A stretch of 64,000 bases of DNA from positions 398,801,037-398,865,036 of the forward strand of contig NC_080672.1 of assembly GCF_030247195.1 (NCBI RefSeq), written 5' to 3'. This document shows, one piece after another, positions 54,335 to 64,000 of the stretch (its first letter is position 1; every line of letters starts with the position of its first letter). A program made the translations under genes and the position numbers. The notes under the pieces are model-generated. The model saw only the letters and a program-made list of their open reading frames with translations. It searched no databases and had not been told where the DNA came from. The stretch comes from Topomyia yanbarensis (taxonomy: Eukaryota > Arthropoda > Insecta > Diptera > Culicidae).

Positions 54335-55785
54335 AAAGCTAAAAATCCTTCAATGTCGGTCCAGATGGGATTTCAGCGATTGTTCTAAAACAATGCTCTG
54401 CTAGTCTCGCTACGTATTTGGCGTACCTCTTCAACGACTCTCTGCGATCAGGGATTTTTCCTGACCGTTGGAAGCGATATTTTGTTTTCTCGGTTTTCAA
54501 AAAAGGATGTAAATGCGACATGCGCAATTATCGCTGAGTTGCAGCCTTGTGCGCTACATCTAAACTATTCGAGTCAATCGTTCTGGATTTTGTCACTCAC
54601 AAATGCAGTAACATAATAGCTGAAGACCAACATGGATTCATTCCTACGCGATCTACCAGTATAAACTTAGTTTCATACACATCCTACATAATTCATGCAC
54701 TTCAACATGGACACCAAGTTGATGCGATGTGTACAGCTCTTACTGCAGCTTTTGAGAAGTTCACCCACAGTATAGCTGTCGTCAATCTCAAACAGTTCGG
54801 TTTTAATTAACTTTTTTTTAGTTGGTTACTTTCTTACATATTTGGCTGTTAAATGAGCGTTAAAATTGTAGATACCATTTCTCTATCATTTACTGCTGCC
54901 TCCGGAGCTCGACAGGGCGGCCACCTGGGACCCATAATCTTTTTGTTGTGCATGAACAATTCCCACTCTTTACTCAAATGTCTCAAGCTGTCATACGCCG
55001 ACGACTTCAAGCTATTCATCATCATAAAATGTCTTGTTGGTGCAAGATTGCTTCAATGTGATCTAGAAACTTTCCACCAATTAGTGTAGCAGCAATCAGA
55101 TGATTTTGAATGCATCTACAATCTACATGCTCCGTAATATCCTTTACCCGCAAACATTCATCAATTTGATGAACTTTATGGCAATAATCTACGGAGAGAA
55201 ACTTCTGTTAATAATCTAGGCGTAGTTCTTGACTCAAAGCAAACATTTAAAGACCATGTTTCATACGTTTCATCAAAAGCTTCCAGAACACTTCTTTCGT
55301 ACAGCCAAAAATTTCAGAAATGTGCACTGTTTAAAGGTTCTCTATTGCTCTCTAGTACTCTAGATATTAGAATATGCATCAGTGGTCTGAAAATCATTCT
55401 ATCAAGACAGAATCGGGACCGTTTGACGCAAGTTCCTCCGATTTGCCTTGCGCCACCTTTCCTGGAATAACCGGATAAATTTGTCCGCATATGAAGCAGA
55501 TGTAAATTGATCGGCCTAGGTCTGCTCAATTGTCGTCGCAATGCCGCAACGGCTTTGTTTGTCTCTGATATTGTTCACAGTAATATCGACTGCTTCGCAT
55601 TATTTCAACATTCATCGTCGTGTTTTACGATCCCATACTTTTTTCCGCCTTTTGCTAGAACAAATTATGGTAATAACAAACCCATAGCCACTATGAGTCG
55701 TATGTTAATTCAGCTCTCTAATGTCTTTGACTTTAATTTGTCCCGAGCCACCATGAAAAAATTTTTTGGATTCATATCCACTGTC
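54335..55785 (+). pseudogene. Jockey-like LINE reverse transcriptase relic
   Basis: Broken reading frames in order resemble a Jockey-clade RT: VGPDGISAIVLKQCS and IFPDRWKR (about 54347-54475), SKLFESIV followed by EDQHGFIPTRSTSINLV, a degraded AFDK-like motif (AAFEKF), GARQGGHLGPIIF (RT motif of the GxPQG type with Arg), LSYADDFKLF (YADD box intact), and NNLGVVLDSKQTFKDHV. The C-terminal tail continues to SNVFDFNLSRATMKKFFGF. At least four stops or shifts occur, including TGA at about 54536. No ORF1 or ends were found. Confidence 0.8.
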
Positions 55786-55799
55786 TAGTTGTTGGAGCT

Positions 55800-56960
55800 T
55801 CACTCCAGCTGATTTTTTCTTGATCCAAAAAATAAAAAAATAGAAATATTGCGGATCTCTCGAGTTCTGGTGGAACGATATTCGGCCGTGACACAAAAAA
55901 AAATCGCCCCGATAAGCTTCGGGTGGTGGTAAATAGTTTGAAGCAGGCAAATGATATTGCTGGCTGCAGGTTCTTAACGGCGGAGTACAGAGTATATGTA
56001 CCTGCTATTCGGGTTGAAATCTGTGGGGTCGTCTCCGATTCAAGTTTGAATTTTGAGGATCTGCTGGAGCACGGTACTGGCTTTTTTAAAGTCCCCTTGC
56101 TTCAGCCAGTGAAGATGCTGGAGTGCAACCGTTTGACTTCAGCATCAGTCGCAGCTGACGAGGAGAAGACAAATGTCAGCTCAGACTCCTATCGGGGATC
56201 TTCATTGGATCTTCTCTATTCAACTATCTCATCTTTAACAAGGTTCGTCTAATAGTTCGCCTTTTTGTGCCGCGAATCATAAACTGATCTAATTTAAAAA
56301 ACGGGGACATTCAACCTCCCATTGTAGCAACAAGGTACGTTATGAGAAATGCAGTGGGAATCATCTGGTTGATTCCTGTGGAAGAGATGTCGAAAAATTT
56401 CTACTGTGGAAGAAATCCATCTGATCTCCCGACATGTTTCGTGCATAAACAGCACGAGGAGAAAATAAAGCGCTCCTGTTAGGGACGCTCTAAGCGATCA
56501 TTCGCAGAAATGTTAAAGGAAGCTACGCCACAGGTCTTGACTAAAATCTATAACTTGTCTACTGACAAACGCGACTCTGTTGGACCCCAGGAGAGAACAT
56601 CTTTTGTTGCACCTGAAAGTAATAGAAAATGGGGGAACATTCCCTCTCCCAATTTTAGTTTAGAGGAATGGTTGTGGGTCGGGATTTCATCTGTGTGATG
56701 TTTCGACTAAAACCCAACCAATACATATTGAATGCTCATTTCCGACGTATTGGGCTCGCGAATAGCGGTATGTGTGCCTGTAGCAACAGTTATCACGACA
56801 TCGAACATGTTGTCTGGGATGCGTCGAAAATTGTTGTGCCAGATGTCAACTATTGCGTTGCCTTCGGGCCCGATGAAGACCACCCAATGTTACGGTTAGG
56901 GATGTACTTGCAAGCCGCGATCTCCTCTATATGTCCCTCGTAATAAAAAAGCTGCTTCTG
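55800..56960 (+). pseudogene. Internally deleted relative of the I-clade LINE
   Basis: The first part matches ORF1: DPKNKKIEI, VERYSAVT, VNSLKQANDI, and EYRVYVPAIRVEICGVVSD, followed by a degraded zinc-knuckle region (about 56260-56440) and SFAEMLKEATP. Near 56665 the match jumps to the end of ORF2: VGRDFICVMFRL, NAHFRRIGLANSG, NSYHDIEHVVW. About 3.5 kb of ORF2 is therefore missing between two short blocks that are co-oriented. It is more diverged than copies 1 and 2. Confidence 0.85.
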
Positions 56961-57130
56961 AAATACCAACAGGCATCGGAAAGGTATACTGGATCACAGA
57001 GAGAAACAAACAAAAGGTCGCACTAAGGTGATAGGGCAGAGTCCTTTAAAAATTGCTACAGAAACGACACTGGACAATTAAATAATCAAAACCGGACTAA
57101 AACGTAAACAAGTGACGAGGTACTCTGACA

Positions 57131-57890
57131 GTGAACGTTAAACCTACCAAACGGAACGAATACATATATATATTTAAGGTTGTATCGAAGGTGAACCAGA
57201 CCAGTGGCATAGGAGTGTATGACGCCAGAAATAAGTTCAAACTTAAACCTAAACTTGAAAATGGAGTGTGTTCTAGGTTCGCAGAGGTTGAAGCGATATT
57301 TGTAGCTCTTCGATATATAGAAAGGAATCAGATTACAGAAAGAGTGATACTAACGAATTCTAAAGCAGATTACGAATTCTTCAAAAATCAACTGGATAGT
57401 CAGTGCTACAAGTCAGTAAGGGACCATTCATAAATTACGTAACGCTTTTAGGGGGGGGAGGGGGTACAACAAGTTGTGACATGTTGTGACATTGGGGGGA
57501 GGGGGAGTTAGCTAGATCGTTACGTAACATGTTTTCACCGAAGAAAATTTTTTTTTCTAGGAATTTGTTACGTAACAGGGGAGGGGGGGGATGAAGAAAT
57601 TTGTGACAATTTGTTACATGGGGGGAGGGGGGAGTCAATTTTGGGCAATTTTTGCGTTACGTAATTTATGAATGGTCCCTAATACAAGGGATCATCGAGA
57701 AAGCAGCCCGTAACAGAACGTCTATTCAGTGGATTCCAGGAGTTGTCAAACCAACAGAAAACGAAATTGCGGACGCTTTGGCATGAAATGGTGTGCCTCA
57801 AAATGTGATATCGCATAACATGCTGTTCTTGCGCGATGTGTACAATATTTTAAATGCATTTGTGAGCTTAAACAACAGCATGGAAACTCG
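57131..57890 (+). pseudogene. LINE RNase H relic split by a MITE
   Basis: Two pieces of one RNase H-like domain flank the MITE at 57420-57679. Before it are KVNQTSGIGVYDARNKF, RFAEVEAIFVALRYIE (the Glu helix) and TERVILTNSKADYEFF. After it are LIQGIIEKAARNRTSIQWIPG and ENEIADALA (the last Asp region). A TGA follows. The family differs from the I-clade copies in this window. Confidence 0.7.
57420..57679. mobile_element. MITE with GGGACCATTCATAAATTACG termini, TAA duplication
   Basis: The ends GGGACCATTCATAAATTACG and CGTAATTTATGAATGGTCCC are perfect inverted repeats, with TAA on both sides (57417-57419 and 57680-57682). The 260-bp interior is unusually G-rich (runs of 6-9 G) with repeated 'ttgtgaca' motifs. 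GGG ends with a TAA duplication suggest the PIF/Harbinger group. It is inserted in the RNase H relic. Confidence 0.9.
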
Positions 57891-59160
57891 ATGTCTTTGA
57901 TAGAGTGGAGTACAACTTACTTGCAAAAAACATGGAATAAATGAATTTCAATCCGGAACTGATAAACCTCACGTTCTGTATGAATAATAGTTTCTCGAGA
58001 GTTATGGTCAACGGGGAATTGGGAAGTGAGATCAAAATTCAAAGGTCAGTGCGCCAAGATGATCCACTCTCAATGATTCTGTTTGTCATCTACCTACAAC
58101 CTCGATCTGCGGAGACAATACCATCACGCAGTATTGAATGCATATGCGGATGAGAACTCTATGTTAATCGGAAGTGAATCTCAGTTACTCGCAATCATAA
58201 ACATCTTTGCCGACTTCACAGCTGTTTTTGGAGCAAAACCCAACACCCAGAAAATAAAAACCTTGAGGATCGGTTTATTGGATATGAGTGAGTGGTTCTC
58301 GGAATGCACTTCGCTGAAGACTTCTACGTTGAGTACGAACATGTATGTGGATGAACAACTCCAGAAATCTTAATGTCATAGAGAAAATAATTTTGTTGAA
58401 CACGTTCATAACGTCGAAAATCTGGTATACAGCATCAGTGATCCCCCTACCGAAAAAAATCCGCTGGAAATTTCATTTCGCGGATCGGCTTCTCGGAATT
58501 CACTTCGAATCACTAATACTACTAAGATGCCAAGGTGGTCACCGTCCATCAAAGCCAAGGCCTTGCCAACCAACCGCATGATACATATCGGATCGGATCT
58601 ACCCTTTTTGTGTAGTTTTCTGGAGCAGAACACAAATCCTCCAAATTTGTCGTGCATTCCACGAAAATACGAGCACATCCAAACAGTAAAGAGACAGCAT
58701 TCCTGACCGAAAATATAGCAAGAGTACCGGATTCAAGTACAATATACAACTACTTTTTAAAACAGCTAAAGGAGCCAAAATAGTGCAGGAAAATTCTCAA
58801 CGTGATTTGAAGACTATCTTTAAAAACATTCACTCCAATTTTTAAATTCACACCAACGATCAGTGTGGTTTTCTGTGGTGCATCGCAAAATTGTAACCAA
58901 CGAGTTTTTGTATAGGGTAAACAGGAGAACTGATCCTAACTGCAACATTTGTCCTGGCCAGACGGATAGCATCGAGCACCACCTTTTCCAATGCAGCGAA
59001 AACAAACTCATTTGGACTTACCAACGAAGCGTTTTCCTGGGCCCTGATCGACGGGTCTAACAGTTGTAACATGACGACTGGATATACCCGGTTTTCCAAC
59101 AGCAAAATAGGCGCACCCGCCAGCAAATCCTCAAAGAAATTTCGTCAATGATATGCTACT
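57885..59160 (+). pseudogene. L1-like LINE reverse transcriptase relic
   Basis: Fragments in order: FDRVEYNLLAKNME, FSRVMVNGELGSEIKIQRSV, RQDDPLSMILFVIYLQP (RQGDPLS-type RT motif), LNAYADENSML (degraded YADD), and VFGAKPNTQKIK. A C-terminal part has RKIVTNEFLYRVNRRTDPN and CNICPGQTDSIEHHLFQC, a Cys/His zinc-finger-like RT-associated motif. Many stops and shifts. It may belong to the same family as the endonuclease relic at 62700-64000. Confidence 0.75.
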
Positions 59161-59215
59161 TGACAAGCGTACCAGCAAATGAGAAGAATGTGAATAACTG
59201 TAAGTTTTATATGAC

Positions 59216-59420
59216 ATGCAATTAAAAATTAAGAAACAGGACAATAGATGTTTTACAAAAAAAAATCCAAGAGTAGTACCAATAGCTGAAACGCGGACTT
59301 TGAACAGGCTGATTGTCGGGGACGATTTCTCACCTTACTGGCTTAACCTAATGCGAGTCGCAGACAATCAATACTGCGATAAATGCGAAAAAAGGAACGC
59401 TTCCTACAATGTTTAAAACA
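59216..59420 (+). pseudogene. LINE ORF2 C-terminal fragment
   Basis: It reads TLNRLIVGDDFSPYWLNLMR, then CDKCEK, resembling the Cys-rich end of RNase H-bearing LINE ORF2 proteins. It may be the missing 3' part of the RNase H relic at 57131-57890, displaced by insertion of the L1-like relic between them. Confidence 0.5.
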
Positions 59421-59759
59421 TAGTAAGACCCGCACCCTTAGCAAAAATGAAAATTACGTTTGACGTAAACAATGTAGGAACGTATTAGTCTGTCTGATAA
59501 AAGGATTTTACACGCTGTGATACGTAAAATTAAATATTGTGACTCATATGATGTAAAACTCAGGCTGACGGTCCTAGGGAAAAACGAACAACTCACACTT
59601 TTACATGTAATTAAATATAAATTTATGTGAATCGGGACGCTGATGTGCATCTTGCAAAACGTGACGGCACCCTCACGGTCACTCAGAAATCTATCCCGAA
59701 CACTACACCCATGCCGTATTATAACGCTACATTTTAGATTTTGGTTATTGACTACTAGA

Positions 59760-60835
59760 GTGACAGGAAAAAATGACCCCTATCGGCCCACCCCTGAGTC
59801 GATTCCTAGTCCCACCAGGAATACTTGCACCAAATTTGAAGCAAATCGAACAAGTCTAACTACCGGACCAACGTGCCTGAAGTTTGTATGGGATTTTTCA
59901 ACAATTTACTTGGACAAAACCCACCAGCTCGCATTTTCGCCGCTAGGTGGCACTGTATGCATCGTATTATCACTGTAAGTGAAAACAAGGAAGGTAATTT
60001 ATTTGTCTACAACTTTGTCGAAAACTGCTAGTAAATCCGGCTATGTTAAAAGAAGTTATTAAACTTTTAATAAAGTGACGTCTGAGTCAGTTTTGCATGG
60101 GGCCTAACAGTGCATGGTTGTGTATCAGTACTCGATTCACACGAACTAAACATTTTTGTGAAATAATTGTTAGGTTTAGCTCAACGGTATGTTCAGAAGA
60201 ATTACAGTAAATAATACGAGTCATGCTTTGATTAGAAAATTTTAGTTCCACATGTTACCGCATATAGGGCGCCAACACTAACTTTTCAAGGAAGAGAGAT
60301 AGAAATTTGGTGTCCTCTACAAAGTTATAGAACAGGCATTTTTCAGTATTTCTTCCGAACATCTTGATACTTTATCTCTCTTCTATGAAAAGTTAGTGGT
60401 GGCACCCTCTATGCGGTCACAGGTGGAACTAAAATTTTCTAACCAAAACATAACTCGTATTACTTACTACAATTCTTGTAAGCATACTATTCTAAACTGA
60501 CTCAGACATCACTTCGTTAAAAGTTTAATAACTTCTTTTAACAAAGCCGGATTTACTAGCAGTCTTCGACAAGTTGTGGACAATTAAATTATCTTTCTTA
60601 TTTTTACTTACAGTGATAATACGATGCATATAGTGCCACCTAGCGACGAAAATACGAACTAGTGAGTTTTCTCCATGTAAATTGTTGAAAGATCCCATAC
60701 AAACTTCAGGCACGTTGGTCCGGTAGTTAAACTTGTCCGATTTGCTTCAAATTTGGTGCAAGTACTCCTGGCGGGACTAGGAATCGACTCAGGGGTGGGC
60801 CGATTGAGTTTTCAAAAATTTATCATTTTTCTGGG
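59760..60835. mobile_element. Foldback element with arms of about 0.5 kb
   Basis: The left arm (about 59760-60280) and right arm (about 60330-60835) are inverted copies nearly to the centre. Examples are 'gatcggcccacccctgag'-type and 'ctcaggggtgggccgat', and 'gtgccacctag' and 'ctaggtggcac'. The end boundaries are approximate. The right arm supplies the first codons of the open frame at 60753, so those residues are not part of the gag-like gene that follows. Confidence 0.8.
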
Positions 60836-60839
60836 CAGT

Positions 60840-62000
60840 CTATTGACTGCCCAAATCCTCTTCTGTGCACCTCACGCCATTGCCGTATTTACGCTGAAAA
60901 ATTGCGAAGGCGACCAAAACATCAAAAACGACGCATCCGGACCGTCGCAGGTCGTACCCATTATAATAGCAAAAAGCGGTTATCCGGAATTCGACGCCGA
61001 CACCTGCTTTATGTGTCTAGAAGCGGCGTTCAGTGTTAATCGGAAGAGGGTAGACAAACAAAAATTTAATGGCGTCATCGTCGCTCTCGGTCCACGTGCT
61101 AAGTTCGTTTACAGCACAATAATGCATCGACACGAACAACAACGATCGCTACGCGATACTCTCAAAGCCATTTCCGGTGATCGTCCATTTCCAACCTTCG
61201 GAAGCCCAAAAGTTGACCAGCTTGCTTTCTGGTATAACGCTCGCAGATCAAATGCCAAGTGTCCTTTTGACCGAAATGCGTCGACGCGGCGGAACAGGAT
61301 GCATAGATACGTGCTCTACCTACCACATCATCGCAGCCATACCTACTGCCACCCTGGACGAACAAGCGAAGGTTTCCGACAACATCATGAGCCTGAGGAA
61401 TCCAATTTAGGCGATCCAATCCCCAGCGTCCCTAAACACACCGACTTTGAGCAACGCATCATCGACGCCATCACAGTCGAAGAACCGTTGGAAATGGAGA
61501 TCATGCTAAGATTAACGAGTACTTAATGCTATAACTGTCCCTGATCGTTATCTCATTCCGCATATCCAGGATTTCTCCACCGTTCTACAGAACAAAAAGA
61601 TGTCTTGCTTCGACCTGCAACGTGCCTACCACCAGATGCCTGTCGCGCCAGAGGACATTCCGAAGACGGCGATAACAACATTCTTTGGTCTTTATGGTTT
61701 ATGACATTCTCCGAAATGCCGACCAAACTCTGCACCTCCAGGATATTCTGAGCGACTTGGACTTTGTTTTCTCCTTTGGTGGACTACTTAATTATTGCCT
61801 CAAAGAATGAAGAACACACAGCATACCTCGGCGAAGTTTTTCGACGCTTACGCGAAACGGCATTTGACCGACTCCGAGAAAAGAATTTTCCCCAATCTGC
61901 CACGGCGAAACAACTGAAGCGTTTCCTCGGAACTATAAACTGCGATAGACGATTCCTTCGGCACGCAGCTGAGCATCAACGAATCCTACCAGAATAGACA
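60840..62000 (+). pseudogene. Ty3/Gypsy-like LTR retrotransposon remnant (gag and RT pieces)
   Basis: A gag-like part has FDADTCFMCLEAAF and QKFNGVIVALGP, continuing in a second frame with SEAQKLTSLLSG and MPSVLLTEMRRRGG. From about 61535 an RT core appears: [26 protein letters not shown], a shifted piece around an FGLYGL-like motif, LLIASKNEEHT-like text, and a thumb/connection piece with AKQLKRFLGTIN. There is no zinc knuckle or protease between gag and RT, and the DD box is degraded, so the middle has been deleted. No LTRs, RNase H or integrase were found. A Mag-type Gypsy relative is the best guess. Confidence 0.7.
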
Positions 62001-62094
62001 TTGTTCTGTGTGTATAGAATCTGATCGGTTGTTATTTTCTGCCAAATGCTGTGAAACACTTCTTTAACGCTTCCTCAATTTAAAAATCTGGCAG

Positions 62095-62195
62095 AACGTC
62101 TGGTATCTGCAAAAAACTCTGGCTTTGCCTGGTATCTGCAAAAAACTCTGGCTGTGCCGGATAAATCTGACATAATGGCATCCCTGGTTGTCGCT
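62095..62195 (+). repeat. Short tandem repeat ending in a 'ggcatccctg' motif
   Basis: Two tandem copies of a unit of about 31 bp containing 'ggtatctgcaaaaaactctgg' (divided here as ggtatctgcaaaaa and ctctgg) precede 'atggcatccctgg'. It is similar in style to 44262-44520. Confidence 0.55.
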
Positions 62196-62699
62196 ATAGT
62201 CGATCCGAGTCGGAAGACTTAAAAACTTGATGTGAATTTTCACAAAGAAATCTGAACTAAAACACCAGATGAGTAGCATTAAGGAAATTTTAGCAGAGCT
62301 AACAGATTCGAGTTGCAATGTTCCAGCCTCTACATCAACTGTCAATTCGACTATTTCATCACCACTATCTTCGACAAAGCTTCGAAAACAGATACAACTT
62401 CGAGTAAGACAATGAGAGATGCTGGATCGTTCTGACCAGAATAAAAAATACTGTCAGTGAACGAGAAATTGCCGAGATGGTTGCTGTTTCAACGGAGAGT
62501 GCTATAGAAACAGTCATGGTGAAAAACCAGTTCCGCAGTGGAAGAACGTGTTGACGATGCCTTTCGTTTCGTTCAAAGTTGGCTTTGATGACAATTTTAC
62601 GGAAATAGCGTTGAACCCGTCAACATGGCCAAAAGGAGTTTATTTTCGGGAATTTGAAAATCGAACGACTGTGTGGGAACCTGGTGGATAAAATAGGCT

Positions 62700-64000
62700 A
62701 TGTAAATAATTCATAATATAATATTGCTACCATCAACATCAACACAATCACAAATACGACAAAGTTAAACGCGTTACGCTCGTTCGTCCGAACAATGGAA
62801 CTAAATATCGTTTTCATGCAGGAAGTCGAAAACGAGCAACTATCCTTGCCTGGTTTCAACGTAATCTGCAATATAGATCATGCCAGAAGGGGAACCGCAA
62901 TCGCTTTGAAAGAGCACATTCGTTTCTCGCACGTCGAGGAAAGTCTCGATGGATATCTAACAGAACTACGAATACAAGATACAACTCTCTGCAACGTCTA
63001 CGCACCATCGGGTTCCCAAGCGAGAAAGATTCTTCAACAACACCCTCGCGTACTACCTGAGACACAGAGCCGAACACGTTATCTTGGCAGGCGATTTCAA
63101 CTGCGTGCTCACAATGCGACGCAACGGTGGGTACAACTCAAGCCCGACTCTTCTGGCCACTATCGGGCAAATCACACACAACTCGATGTCGAGGAAAGAT
63201 CGATTGTACATTAGCTCGGGACTCCTCAGTCATCTGAGAACAGCGGACACACACGTGTGTTCGTTTACAAACCACAAAGCTGTCACAACACGAGTATGTC
63301 TTCCACATCTCGGTCGACCACCAGGTCGGGGCTTCTGGTCCCTCCGCACGCACCTCCTAACGGAAGAAAATATCGGAAGAGTTTAAATTCCGGTGGCAGT
63401 ATTAGACCCGCCAACGCCACAATTTTCTTTCTTGGATGGATTGGGTGCTGTCTTATACCAAAACCAAAATAAAATAATTATTTCGCTGGAAGTCAAAATT
63501 AGCTTACGACGATTTCCATCAAGGAACACCAAGGTTATACGCCAAACTGCGTCGGGCGCACGACGACTATTATCAGGATGCAACCATGTTGACGACCATC
63601 AACCATATCAAAGCAGAAATGTTAACCCTCAAAAAGGCTAAAATTGTGACTACAAGAAGCATCGCTCCTAAGACTCAATGAAGTCAAAAACCTCTTTTTT
63701 GTCATTTTATTAGTGAGAGAATCGAAAGCTCCGAAACGCTCGATCATTTGTATTTCAAATTACAAGTGCATTGAAACTAGAAAATTATAACTAGTCGGGC
63801 CTCCGAGGCCCGTTGCCTCAAAAAACTACAACGATAATTTACCCGAATGTTTGTACGGATCAACGAAACTTATATCGCTGGTGAACCCCTCTCCCCTTTT
63901 CAGTTTGGGGAGCGCAGGCGAAAACGAACGACGATCACACGCTTACAAAACGAGAGGAACGAGTTCCTCGAACACTCTGAAGACATCGAACAACACATGC
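62700..64000 (+). pseudogene. LINE endonuclease and linker relic, continues past the window
   Basis: It begins with NALRSFVRTMELNIVFMQEV, matching the start of an APE-type LINE endonuclease (EV catalytic Glu motif). It continues with NIDHARRGTAIALKEHI and CNVYAPSGSQAR, then in another frame LAGDFNCVL (the GDFN motif). After a junction near 63390, a linker-like part reads SKLAYDDFHQGTPRLYAKLR, then MLTTINHIKAEML and FGERRRKRTTI. Several stops and frame changes occur. The RT should lie to the right of the window. The style matches the RT relic at 57885-59160. Confidence 0.7.

Noticed and set aside
57435..57638. Proline-rich minus-strand frame
   Set aside because: It is the complement of the G-rich MITE interior, not a protein.

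Overview
The window is eukaryotic and intron-dominated. It most resembles the genome of a culicine mosquito such as Aedes: a DD37E mariner (a group best known from mosquitoes), tRNA-headed SINEs, I-clade LINEs, many TA-flanked MITEs and foldback elements, and AT-rich introns tens of kb long. The species assignment is inference. No bacterial features, rRNA, tRNA gene or CRISPR array was seen.

Host genes. Four minus-strand exons (51036-51137, 41101-41250, 38264-38374, 37931-38025) join in perfect reading phase. The last one encodes a GTPase P-loop. Together they look like the N-terminal half of an RGK-family (Rad/Gem/Kir-type) small GTPase. The remaining G-domain exons were not found and should lie at lower coordinates or beyond the left edge, so most of 1-37930 is probably intron or downstream DNA. 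An intronless SKP1-like gene (46858-47343, minus) sits in the 9.8-kb intron. It has a TATA-like box and a poly(A) signal, but ATA stands where the initiator ATG is expected. A broken THAP zinc-finger gene lies at 5155-5680.

Mobile DNA. Two near-complete I-clade LINEs in opposite orientation dominate the left half: copy 1 (14114-20295, minus) and copy 2 (29514-35480, plus). Both have an intact 1228-codon endonuclease-RT-RNase H ORF2, a damaged ORF1, and target-site duplications of 16 and 14 bp. Copy 1 lies inside a 1.66-kb foldback element. Copy 2 lies inside a MITE that itself lies inside a palindromic repeat. At 9385-13336 a TTA-flanked terminal-inverted-repeat element carries a SINE and a dead ITmD37E mariner. 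Between the genes there are hAT-like, pogo-like and other MITEs, and two SINEs with a common tRNA-like head.

Right end. From 54335 to 64000 there is a graveyard of retroelement fragments: a Jockey-like RT, an internally deleted I relative, an RNase H relic split by a MITE, an L1-like RT relic, a foldback element, a Ty3/Gypsy-like gag-RT remnant, and a LINE endonuclease relic that runs off the window.

The points most worth a second look are the patchwork divergence between the two LINE copies, the start-codon-less SKP1 copy inside the RGK intron, the layered nests with readable target-site duplications, and several MITE families seen here in two or three copies. I saw nothing I would call a wholly new biological system.
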